From contig NW_008805089.1 of the NCBI RefSeq assembly GCF_000004825.1, positions 682,001 through 746,000 on the forward strand: a stretch of DNA of 64,000 bases, in the 5' to 3' direction. The stretch comes from Heterostelium album PN500 (lineage: Eukaryota > Evosea > Eumycetozoa > Acytosteliales > Acytosteliaceae). This document shows positions 53,895-64,000 of the stretch, one piece after another. A program made the translations under genes and the position numbers. The notes beneath the pieces are model-generated. The model did not search any database. It was not told the origin of the DNA and was given only the letters and a program-made list of their open reading frames with translations. Within the stretch, counting starts at the first letter, position 1, and every line of letters begins with the position of its first letter.

Positions 53895-56780
53895 TTTCCT
53901 GTTGTTTTATTAGATTTGATTGATAGTAAAGTAAGTAAATGCTATGCTTATGAATAAATAAATATTATTGATATAAATAATATAGTTATAGAATGTTGAA
54001 TGAATTTAAGTGTGGAATGAAAGAAATGATGTAAATCAATAAATAAATGATGATGGTGATTAAAATAAATGTGACACAGTTCACAATGTCGATGATTAAT
54101 AATAATTATTTTTATACTGGAAACTTTAATTAATGTGGAGCAGCTATCATACTATCTTCTTTATAGTTCTTACCACAATAAATAAGGTGTTGGTTTTTGG
54201 TATTGTTTGGTATTGTTATCATATTGTTTAGAATTGTATTGGTTAACAAAGTTTGTGTGGGTGTATTGTTTGATTGCTGTTGATTTGATTCCAAGTGTTA
54301 AGTGTAAAGTGTTGGGTTATGAAGTTGTTATTATTATTATTATTATTATTATTCATTTATTATTGTGTTGTGGTGGTAAAAGTAGATGTAAGCTGATTGT
54401 TTTTTTTGTTTGCTTTTTTTAGTTTGAACATCCGATGTCTGATATAGTGATAATAATCGATATTACATCAATGATAGTGGCAGTAGTAGTAGTAGTGGTG
54501 GTAGGAATGAATTGTAACATTTAAATAAATGATTTACAAATATGGATTGGAATGTTATAGAAAAAATAAAGAGAATAAAAGAAATAGTTGTATTGGTATT
54601 ACAAAAAGACAAATAAGTTGGAAATCAAATTTATCCTTTTTAAATGTTTTGTTGCACTAATATACTTGTGTTGGTGAAGTTAAAGATGTTGGGTTGTGTG
54701 TGTGTGGGGTGGAAATTGGTTTTCTTGTTTGTTACTGGTGGTAGTGGTAGTGGGTAGTGGTAGTACTATTTATAAAATTTAGGAACTCAATATTGAATTT
54801 ATTATTATTATTATTGTTGTTGTTGTTGTAAATTTAGAAAAAAACAAACAAATAAACAACAATAGCAACTTTAAGTTCAATAAGTTATATAAGAATGATA
54901 AACGATGAACATACTCATATCGACTAAAAAAGCTAAAACCACTGTAATGTTATGTGTTTAGTGAGTGAGTGTGTTACTTTAATGTTATAAGTTTGGTTAA
55001 TGAGTAGATAAATGAATGAATACGTATTAAAACGAAATAAAGGTGAATAAATGTGAGATGTATTGTATTGGATTGATGATGTGTGAAGGGTGGGGTGGGG
55101 AATTACTAATTAATCTCTCACAGTAATGTAAGTGGTGGTGTTATATTTGCTATATGTTCTGTGATATTACGACAACATTACAATGTTGTGCAAAAAAAAA
55201 AAAAAAAACATTTTCAATATTATTCGATTTATTAAATAGAATGAATAGAACAATAATAAAGAAGTTCTTTCTTTGTGTAATATAATGAAATGTCTATTGG
55301 ATATAATAAAAATACTTCATAAAGCTTAACATTTGCACAGCTTGCAAACAAAAAAAAACCAAAATAACAAGTTGTTAGGTCATTGATCCAATGACACCAA
55401 ACTAGTATTTTTATCTCATTTCATTATATTATTATTATTTTTATTATTATTATTAAATACAAATAAAGAATAGTATTATCGTGAATGTGTGAACATCAAA
55501 TATTTACAGATGGACATATATATTTATGTGCTAATATATTTATAAATATATATAATTATAAATATGCAAATTTTATTGAGAAATAAAAATAAATGGCCTG
55601 TGAGTAATACCACCACAGTAATATCATTGATCACTTGTCATGAAATAAAAACCCTTTTAAAAAAGAAAAAATAAAAAAAATCGTTGATCAAGTTGCGCAA
55701 TCATTTTTTCTGTTTTTTTTCAATCCGCATCAGAATTGTTTTTTACAAAACCAAAAAAAAAAAAGTTTGAAAATTACACCCGCAGAATAAATAATATCCA
55801 TGCGCATATTTTTTAAAATTAAAATTTATTTATATAAATTAATTTGTATGATGTATATATAAGTGTAGACATTATTGTAAATATAAAATAATGAGTTAGA
55901 TTGTGAATCTAAGGGAGATAAACATGAGAAGAGGTACCATGGATGTAAAGGTAGCATCAAATGTAATTTATCGAATGTTGGACATGAAAGAAGCATAAAG
56001 ATTGAGTCGATTGTTCAGAGTGTGGGAGTAATATCAAATTAATTAGTGATGCGAATAGGCATATTAAGAAGCATTACTGGTCGGTTATTGTAAGGTGTGA
56101 CTTTGAATGGTTTGAGCTCTCTACTTACCAAGTTTTTTGGAGATGTCTCCATTGCAACAGTAACAAGAGAGTATTGAAAGATATCTACTTGGAACACATT
56201 AGCAGATATCAAGCAATATGTAATAGGCATTACAACTTTCAAAGTAAGATGGATAGCCCAATTTTGGAACAACAACAGTTGAGAATACCAGAAGAGGGAA
56301 AAAGAACTCAGCAGCGATATCACCTACAATAAAAACATAGAGGCGGAGTACCAATCATCAGGAAGATTGGAGGTAAATGGTGGGTTTGCTGCTCCACTTT
56401 AGATACGAGCGAATTGGATGATAGATCTAATAATACTGATATTAGCTGGTAATGCTGAAGCTTCTAATATTGCTATTACTCATAGTCCACCAACCGTTAG
56501 ATTTGAAAGGAATTCTCTTAGAATTTATATACATAATAATAGTAATAAATAATGTGTGATGTGTAGAGTTTGATTTAAAATTCCTTCTCTGATATTATCT
56601 ATATTAAAACAAATCAACTGTTAGTGATAGCTGTCAGAGTGGCTTAGTGTTCATTTTTTTTTCTGTTTTTGAAAAAAATAAAAAATTCCAATTGGTTTAT
56701 GTCACATAAATAAAAAAAAATTTTCACTTCAAATGTGAACTTAAAACTCATCTTGTTAAATTGCAATCGATAAATTAAAA
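53895..56780. other. Long repeat-rich intergenic region
   Basis: A 2.9-kb gap between divergently transcribed VPS9 and PfkB genes. The first two kilobases are simple-sequence DNA: ATT runs near 54330-54352 and 54800-54820, GTA/GTG-rich stretches near 54478-54505 and 54735-54765, G-rich GGGTGGGGTGGGG near 55087-55100, an A19 tract near 55191-55209. A decayed coding trace at about 55890-56460 is listed separately. The last 300 bases should carry the PfkB promoter. Confidence 0.55.
55890..56456 (+). pseudogene. Decayed coding trace with zinc-finger-like cysteines
   Basis: For about 570 bases the plus strand has protein-like composition unlike the surrounding simple-sequence DNA. One frame reads CSECGSNIKLISDANRHIKK, then CDFEWFELSTYQVFWRCLHC, and later GGKWWVCCSTLDTSELDD. 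Paired Cys and His suggest a zinc-binding module. It has no clear start and is broken in several places. I do not recognise the family; it could be a dead host gene or part of a degenerate mobile element. Confidence 0.4.
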
Positions 56781-58000
56781 ATGAAAGAAATAACCATATT
56801 TGGAAATGTGTGTATGGATATTATTAAGTCTATAGATACATTGAATTTTACTAAGGGTTCATATACAGAAGTTAAGAAAAAGTGTACATTGTTGGGTGGC
56901 GAGGCTGCCAATACATTAGTATGTTGAAAACATATATATATATATATATTTTAGAGATTCAATCAATTGATAGGACTGATATTAATATTCATTTGATACA
57001 ACACTGTTGTTGTTGATAAAAGATATGTTTATGTCAATTGGTTAGAGATTTCAAGGAATACAAGTTACTTAAAGATAACATTGAATTTCAAAACAACAAT
57101 GACAACAACAACAATGGATATGACTTGAATAGTAATCTCGGTGAATATAAAGATGTGTTTATTAGATTCAATTCAGTGCCAATCTCAGACGATCAGATTG
57201 GACAGAGAACACTCTCATTGCTCAGCCATCGATTGGGTAATGAGAGCGACTATAGAGGCTATCTAGAACTGCGCATTCCCAACTTGGTATCAAGCGAACT
57301 TCTCAGCAGTCCGGCATGTGACATCTTCCTGACATCAGACTCTGAGCGAACGATGTTTGGTTTCGGATTCGAATCTATGAATCAGTATGTTGGCACAGTC
57401 AAAGATCAATTGCTCGAATTGATTCATTGGTCACCAGACTCTTGGCTGACATTCGATTATAATACATCGATGATATCCGATCATATTATTGATAGGGCCA
57501 TTCATACGGGTGTTAATCTCTATGTGATGGATCATGTGCTACCACATGAAATTCAATCGATGTCAACGATGCGATCGGCATTCTTTTATCAAACATCGAC
57601 AGACTACCTCGGAAAGAAAGGTTCAATTGAAATCACTTTGGGTACACTCAGAGAGTTACTAACAAAGTATCCAAAGATGTTTATCATTATAACTGATGGC
57701 GCTAATGGTTTGGCAGCAGGAGGACACTTTCACACTGGACTTTCGACCGAGCCTGTATATGTACAGCCTTTCTGGAGATTGGCACCAAAGATGATAGAGC
57801 CTGTCGTTGACTCTGTAGGTGCAGGTGACTCATTCCGTTCTGGAATGTTATTCTCTCTGCTTCAAGGATATTCTTTGACGACTTGTCTTGATTTTGCATG
57901 TGTTGCCGGTGCATTGAATACACGTTATATCGGTGGAAACACTCGTGTTCCACAGAGAACAGAGATTTTAGATTATATTGCACAAATAACTCAAAGATAA
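56781..58000 (+). CDS. PfkB-family sugar/nucleoside kinase
   Basis: Exons 56781-56918 and 57023-58000 give 371 residues. The start MKEITIFGNVCMDII and LLGGEAANTL form the substrate-binding N-terminal part of the ribokinase fold; the C-terminal VDSVGAGDSFRSGMLFSLLQ is the PfkB signature with catalytic Asp315 and the anion hole. Family members phosphorylate sugars or nucleosides with ATP; the substrate is not readable from sequence. The acceptor GATAAAAG at 57022 was chosen since it is in phase and restores AANTL followed by ICLCQLVRD. A short Asn-rich insert (residues about 70-80) replaces part of the lid region, so the lid may be shortened. Confidence 0.78.
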
Positions 58001-58489
58001 TAATAATAATAGAGCAAAAGAATAAATCAAAATTGTATAACAAAAAAAAAAAGTTAATAGATATTCTATATATTTATTACATTGCTTTTAACAATGTAAT
58101 AATTTAAACAACAAATGTTATATACATTGTTTTTATTTTAATATTATTATTATTATTATTGATTATTGATTATTATTATTATTTTAACTCTTATTATTAT
58201 ACTCAACCAATTTATTAGATTAGATGAAGGTATAAAATTAAAATTTAGATTAATATTTACTATTATACAAATTATTATTATTATTATTATTAACTTTAAA
58301 CTTTTTGTTGATGTTAATTGGGTAAAACACATTTGGTAAATCTTGAGATATATATATATAAGTAAAAGTATATATTGGTGCAACTTGGACTCGACATGGA
58401 TGTTGATGATCTTTTACGAGAAGAATGAATGTTTGGGGTTTGGTTTGGTTTTGTTTCAAAATATTTTGATTGGTTGGTTGATTAATTAA
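58001..58489. other. Tail-to-tail spacer with (ATT)n runs
   Basis: A 489-bp A+T-rich spacer between convergent stops of the PfkB and RBR genes. It holds ATT/TTA trinucleotide runs at about 58141-58184 and 58265-58292. Open frames here are low-complexity and not supported. Confidence 0.55.
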
Positions 58490-61395
58490 TTAATATACAT
58501 AGTTGTTTCTTCTTCTTCTTCTCTCTTCTCTTCTTTCTTCTCTTCTTCTACCGAGATGCTTGTGAAGACGTACACAACCGTAGATGGCACTACCGACCAG
58601 TAGAAGTGGTAGACCGACAGTGCATGCAGCTACACCGATTGCAATGTTTCTTGCCTTCTTTGAACGGTATCTTGGTCTGGCTGGTGCAGGTGGCACGTAG
58701 TTGTACATGGGTGTATAGTATTGTTTGTCGTAGCAGTCCGGGAAGTTTGTATCCATAAAGTGACCGGCAAAGTAGTCGTTTCTGCACAGCCAACAGAATT
58801 GATGCTGGCAGTTCTGACAGGTCATATGATTGCAACCCTCGTTCTTCTCGATGAAAGCATTGCACTTTGGACACTGCTGGACGTTGAACGTATTCGAACT
58901 GACCCACTCGTCAAACTGGTTCTTGGCGACGGACACTGACTTTTCCTTGCGACCCTGGAGTGAGTGTGCTTCCTCACCGCACTTGTAACCTGGATGTGCC
59001 TCTTCACCACAGATGTAGCAAAACTCATGGTGACACTTTGGACAGTTCAACACTGGATTCTCGTAGCTACCGCCCAGAACGTAGGTGTCGCAATCGGGGG
59101 TTGGACACCACTTGATTGGCTCTGCTTTGATCGAGGCAATCATCGAGAACTTTTGGTATTTCGTCCAAATACGCTCGTCTACAAACTTGTGAATTTCATC
59201 CTCGGTGATCTCTCTGCGACATGCTGGGAATGGACAAAGAAGATCCAACACTCTTGCCTCTACGATGTGATTGGTCAAGAATTGCTTGATACAGTCGACA
59301 CAGTATTGATGTCCACAACGGAAGGCATGTACTTCATTCGACATTTCATATTCACAGTAGCAAATCTTACATTCTACTGGGGTGTCGAGCTTCTTGGGAC
59401 CAGTGTCGGCAGCAACACTGATGGTGCTGCTGCTGCTGCTCGATCCAGCATGCTTACCATGGTATGACATCCATCTCTTGACTGCCGATGGTTGAATTGG
59501 CTCTTCATCTTCCGACTCTGAGTCGTAGTCTGACGAGTGGTAGGAATCGTAGAGTGACTTGATAATAGTCTCCACTTCAGCACTTGTCAAACTCTCTCTA
59601 TTATTTCCAACTTTGAATTGTCGTTTGTAATTAATATTGTTGTTGTTAGTTGTGGTGGTGGTTGTTGTGGTGGTGGTGGTTGGTCTGTCTTCATCATCTG
59701 ATTCATCGTCCTCAGAGTCTGATTGTGCAACTCTAGACACTCTTCTTCTTCTTTGAACTTCTGATCGCAAGTCTTGCTTGAATGCTGATAAACTATCAAC
59801 ATTTACTCTATTTCTACGCTTTACTTCTCTCTTGAGTTCGCTGTGGAGCTCCAATTTACCAACGACTGGTTTGGTCTTGGTACCTGATTTTGATCTTGTC
59901 AGGTTGCCAGCTGGTTTACCTTGGAGTCCGGTAGTTGAAATAGAATGTCTCTTTCTTATAACACCAATATCGGCGCCATCGATACTAGCACTTAAATTCT
60001 TATTATTATTTACACCGTCCAATTGGCTTAATAAATCCTCTAGATTTTCAGCCATTGATTTGATGTTGATGTTTGTTGTTGTGGTGGTGGTGGTGGTGGT
60101 AGTGGTTGGTTTTGGTCGGAGTGCTGGTAAGACAAGTGGAGGTGGTCTTTTTGGAAGTGTTGGAATATCTGCCGATGCTTGTTTCAAGAAGTTACTTCCC
60201 AAGAATCTTGGTGAGTAACTCAAACTCTTTGTACGACGACCTAATTCGGTAGCTTCAGAGTCCAACTCATCGGCTTCCTCATCTTCATCGACATCATCAT
60301 CATCATCTTCTTCTTCTTCATCCTCCTCGGAAACTTCCGATTCCGATTCCGATGAATTCTCAGACTCTGATACAGGACGTGTATTAACAACTCTCTTTAA
60401 TGATCTTCTCAATGGTCTTATTGGTTGTCTGTTGTTATTATTATTTTGATTGTTTGTTGTAGTGGTGGTAGTAGTTGTGGTGGTAGTTGTAGTAGCACGT
60501 TCCTCGGACTCTGAATCCGAAGAAGAACTAGAAATTGATTCATCTGAAACTTGTCTTCTAATGATTCTATTTTGTCTATTGCCATTATTATTTAATCTAT
60601 TATTACTAATTGGATTACTAATTACAACATTATTTGTATCACTATTCTAAAAATTGTTTTGGAAAAAATTAATATTAATATTTTCTTTCCATATTATTAT
60701 TTTATGTTTTTTCCAACCAAAAGAAAACAAACTTACTCTTCTCTTTTTTGATAATAGTGAAAGGAATATACTTGGTCTTGTCTTTTTATGTTCAAATAAC
60801 TCTTGTGGAGGTGGTCCCAATGGTACGAATCCACTTCCACCATCGGAATCGCTGTTGTCGCTGTTTGGAGCGGCACCACCGATACCGCCACTACGACGCA
60901 TGCTTCCTCCACTGCTACCACCGAGTCTCTGAATCGATTGGTTGGTGCTCTCTGGTATTTCGTAGTGCAACTCTTCATTCTCGGATGTGATGATCTTTAC
61001 GATCTTTAGTATGTCATCGATACGATCGAGTAGTACGAGCAGCTCGTTGAGTCGCGTCTCATGCTGCATGTAATTTCCAATCAATATAACGATTCTCTGA
61101 CGTAGGCGCTCCAGACTACGGTGGTAGGTAACCAGCTTGTTACTCTGTGATTTCGAAAGTTTATCCTTACAAGAGACATCGGGCGATGCTGCCTGTGTCG
61201 TGAACATCACCTGTACCAATTCATTCAAACCATTTATATTGCGCTCGACCAACGGAGTAACTCTGGAAACTGACAAGTCTTCTTCCTATCAAATTAAATC
61301 AACATTTCTAAATAATTCCATTGCCAAAACAACAATAATATAAGAAGTAATAAAACACTTACTCTAATCATATTTACAATATCTGTTGTGGCCAT
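58490..61395 (-). CDS. RBR E3 ubiquitin ligase with GAT-like N region and membrane anchor
   Basis: Three exons, 61395-61363, 61285-60737 and 60646-58490, give 912 residues; all joins are phase 0. Residues about 20-110 are a three-helix region resembling the GAT domain of TOM1/GGA (INGLNELVQVMFTTQ; RLRQRIVILIGNYM; RLNELLVLLDRIDDILKIVK). A long acidic, Ser/Thr-rich linker follows. From 620: RING1 (CKICYCEY...CGHQYCVDC), IBR (WCPTPDCD...CYICGEEAH) and RING2 (CPKCNAFIEKNEGCNHMTC) with the catalytic Cys at 799. Ubiquitin passes from E2 to that Cys and then to substrate. A hydrophobic helix at about 861-885 and a very basic tail (RRREERREERRRRRN) suggest a C-terminal membrane anchor. The GAT assignment is by pattern only; the RBR assignment is firm. 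Confidence 0.87.
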
Positions 61396-63339
61396 TATTT
61401 TTTAATATATTTTCGAAAGTTGGTCGGTCGGTTCCAACACAAATTTGAATTTATCCTATTATTTGATTGGTTGACGAACTGATGTTGTGGTTTTCAGATA
61501 AAGAGTTATTTTTTTAAAAAATAATATAATTTTAACAATAACTCTATATCGTACTAACAAACAAGTTTAAATTAACTATTTTTTTATAAATATAAATATA
61601 AATATAAATATATGTAAAAAAGATGAAATTATTATAAAGTTAAAGATTGAAATTTATCTAAATGTGAATGGATTTGTGATTTGTGCAAATTTAGGGTGAG
61701 AGTGAAATGAAATTACTATTAAAATTACAACAACTATAATCAATGTGAATAAATTAAATTAATTAAATAGAAAGATAGTATATAGCTAAATTTGAATCCA
61801 AAATTAAAGTTGAATGAAATTATATAAAAATATAAATATATTTGAGAGGAAATACCAAAATTTATTAATATATATAAATAGATTTATTATTATTGCTACT
61901 ATTATTGATTGTTATTGATTGTTTGTTGGAAAGGACAATCAATAAGCTTAAAGTGTAAATAAAAAAAAATAACAAAATAAAAAAACGTATAATGATTGTG
62001 ATTTTGAAGGTGGTAGTTATTTTATTGTTGTTGTTGGTTTTGTTTTGGTTGTTGATGTGTTTAGTTAAGTTTGTGTGTTAAACAATATTTTTTGATTTTG
62101 TCAATGTTTTTTTTTTGTCACACTTTAATTAAATTTTTAATTTTTATTACTATTTTTGTTTTATATTTTTATATTGTGATTGATTAATTGATTTTTGATT
62201 TGATCATTTACTTTTATCTATTAACTCACTCTGCTTCTTTGCACTCAGAATGATTGATTGTTTGTTTGTTTGAGAATGATAGGGTACGAATATTTATATT
62301 AATTAAGTTATAATTATTATTATTATTTTTAATTTGTTTTTTATCTTTATTTTGGTGATTTGATTGATGTGTTTTCTAGTTGTTGCAACTTAATAATATC
62401 AATTAAAGTGCACTTTGCAAAAAAAAAAAAAAAAAAACAAATTTAATTTCGTGTTTTGATCAAAAATTGTGTTTCTCAATTAAATATCAACACAACACCT
62501 GGTGTTAAATTTGAACCTTAAAAAGTGTTCGTACAAAAAAATTCATGGAACAAAAATTGGAGAAGATTTTGTTTTTTTTGTGTTTTCTTTTTTTAGATCG
62601 TCATTGCATATGTTTTTTAAACTGTTTGATCACTGACTCAATCGATTATGTACACAAAATAAAAATTTCAACGAGGACCTTCACAGAAATAAAGATGAAC
62701 AACTTAAAAAAGTGATTAAAAAAAAAAGGATATTATTTTTTGCCTTAAAAATCCTCAAAGCCAAAGAACATCAATGAATTAACGAAAGGTAATTTAAATT
62801 AATCATTACAAAGTTAACAGTTTTAGGCAAACAATTAATATTTATCCGCTTTTAGAAGAAAAAAGACCTAAAGTTATTTTTAGAATTATTTTTTTTTTTA
62901 ATTTGGGGCAAAAAAAAATAATAGTTACATTCATTACTATTTTAATATTATTGTTATACTATTGTTGCTGTTGATATATTTTTATCAGTTTGTTCTATAT
63001 TTTTTTATAATATGAAAAGTCTCAAAGTTTTTTATTCATTTGGTAACTTTTTTTCTCGAACCAACTTCCTATGTTGTTTCATTCCCATTTAGGATTGTGT
63101 TATGTCTTATCACATGATCTTCTATTTCATCACCCTATAGTCGGGATGATATTTGTAACACCATCCACAACAAAAAGTTGGTGGCTTGGTTCCTATCATC
63201 TCATCATTTAACGGGTTGACATTGTATGTTGTATTCCTTTTGGGGAGATGTTAGAGAAAACAGAGAGAAAATGAAAGAGTTACTACTATTGATACTCGAC
63301 GTGAATCATTTGAAACTTTTATTTATTATCACTATTTAT
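61396..63339. other. Long intergenic region
   Basis: A 1.94-kb gap upstream of the RBR gene and downstream of Dus1, both minus strand. It is A+T-rich with AAATAT runs near 61590-61612 and an A20 tract near 62419-62438. From about 63050 to 63300 the sequence is noticeably less A+T-rich and non-repetitive, but all frames are interrupted and I recognise neither an RNA gene nor a protein fragment. Confidence 0.5.
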
Positions 63340-64000
63340 TTATTTGTCAGTCGTCAATAGTTCATCTTTTTGTTGTTCTGTTGTTGTTAAATTTGTAGTA
63401 GTTGTTTGATTATCTGTTGTTGTTGTTGTAGTTTCTGTTGTCTCTGTTGATGTCGATTCAAGTTCTAATTTCTTTTGTTCACGTTTCTCTTTGTTTGTGA
63501 TAGTTCTGATCTTTGGTACATTTTCGCGGTATCTTCTATCGATTTCCTCGAGGATATCGTAGAATTGAGGCATCTCATAGAGATGCGCCAGTTTATCACG
63601 TAGATCCTCGTAGTGTTCGCACTCCTTCTTGAGCATCTTGTAAAAGTGTGAACGTACAATCTGATAGGGTGTCGGATACTTCTTGACCATCTCGAGATAC
63701 TCTCTGCAGAGTGTTGTCGATCCGATGCGTTCCGCTCCGTTGAACATCGCCGGATTGTTGAGAATGCCGTCGGCCGACATGACACCGTCGGCACCGGTCT
63801 CCTTGAGACACTCCTCGATGTCCCCCCACTCGCCAACACTGCCATTCGCTATGACGGGAATGACCAGTGCCTCTTTGATTGCACGGATCGCCTTCCAATT
63901 GGCGTGTGGCTGTGTGTGTCCCTTTTGCTCTTTGGTTCGTCCGTGGACGGTGAGAAGTTGACATCCAGCTTCCTGGAGTTGCAACGCCAACTTGATGGTA
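63340..64000 (-). CDS. tRNA-dihydrouridine synthase Dus1 (C-terminal part)
   Basis: The gene enters from beyond the right edge; 220 codons are present, open to 64000. It shows the second half of the flavin-dependent TIM barrel: QLLTVHGRTKEQKG (the HGRT phosphate/substrate motif), PVIANGSVGEW, TGADGVMSADGILNNPAMF (FMN-phosphate loop), then the helical C-terminal domain (YQIVRSHFYKMLKK). Residue pattern is that of Dus1, which reduces U16/U17 in the D loop of tRNA with NADPH. The end is a Thr/Glu-rich extension with poly-Thr, a dictyostelid feature. The start, the catalytic Cys and any zinc finger lie outside the window. Confidence 0.88.
   Translation of the reverse strand, partial: TIKLALQLQEAGCQLLTVHGRTKEQKGHTQPHANWKAIRAIKEALVIPVIANGSVGEWGDIEECLKETGADGVMSADGILNNPAMFNGAERIGSTTLCREYLEMVKKYPTPYQIVRSHFYKMLKKECEHYEDLRDKLAHLYEMPQFYDILEEIDRRYRENVPKIRTITNKEKREQKKLELESTSTETTETTTTTTDNQTTTTNLTTTEQQKDELLTTDK

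Noticed and set aside
54207-54422. 71-codon plus-strand open frame in the long gap
   Set aside because: It ends in poly-Ile from an ATT run and has no support beyond being open.

Overview
The window looks like nuclear DNA of a dictyostelid social amoeba. The flanks are very A+T-rich, introns are short (about 60-100 nt) with GTAAGT/GTATGT donors, and poly-Asn, poly-Gln and poly-Thr tracts sit inside otherwise conserved proteins. There are dictyostelid hallmark genes: a CudA-type transcription factor, a SepA/Cdc7-like kinase, an FNIP-repeat protein, DENN and RhoGAP regulators, and tandem ankyrin-like families. Coding regions are clearly richer in G+C than in the very A+T-rich D. discoideum, so a species outside its immediate group is likely; this is an inference. 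Exon coordinates were derived by hand from frame continuity and GT/AG sites, not from transcripts.

Layout. 0-19 kb: a type I membrane protein; phosphopantetheine adenylyltransferase; citrate/methylcitrate synthase; a DENN protein; an MIT plus coiled-coil protein (NRBF2/Atg38-like); an F-box/FNIP protein; a RhoGAP; a repeat-rich gap; then an island (about 16.1-18.7 kb) with an Uma2-like PD-(D/E)XK nuclease-like gene and decayed coding traces. 19-24 kb: the RalGAP beta-subunit homologue. 24-34 kb: six tandem paralogues of a diverged ankyrin-like family, at least three relic fragments, and a DUF4419 gene lying between two 41-bp direct repeats. 34-48 kb: Imp4, Sua5 (with an apparent one-base frameshift), SepA-like kinase, GnT-I, exosome Rrp45/EXOSC9 and a TPX2-like spindle protein. 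48-64 kb: CudA, a VPS9 Rab5-GEF, a long repeat-rich gap with a decayed coding trace, a PfkB-family kinase, an RBR ubiquitin ligase with an N-terminal GAT-like region, and the 3' part of Dus1.

Most genes are single-copy housekeeping or signalling genes of unrelated pathways and show no operon-like logic. Small-GTPase and membrane-traffic regulators are frequent (DENN, RhoGAP, RalGAP beta, VPS9). The parts that look evolutionarily active are the ankyrin-like/DUF4419 array, which shows mosaic copies, relics and flanking repeats, and the Uma2-like island. No rRNA, tRNA, CRISPR array or intact transposable element was recognised.
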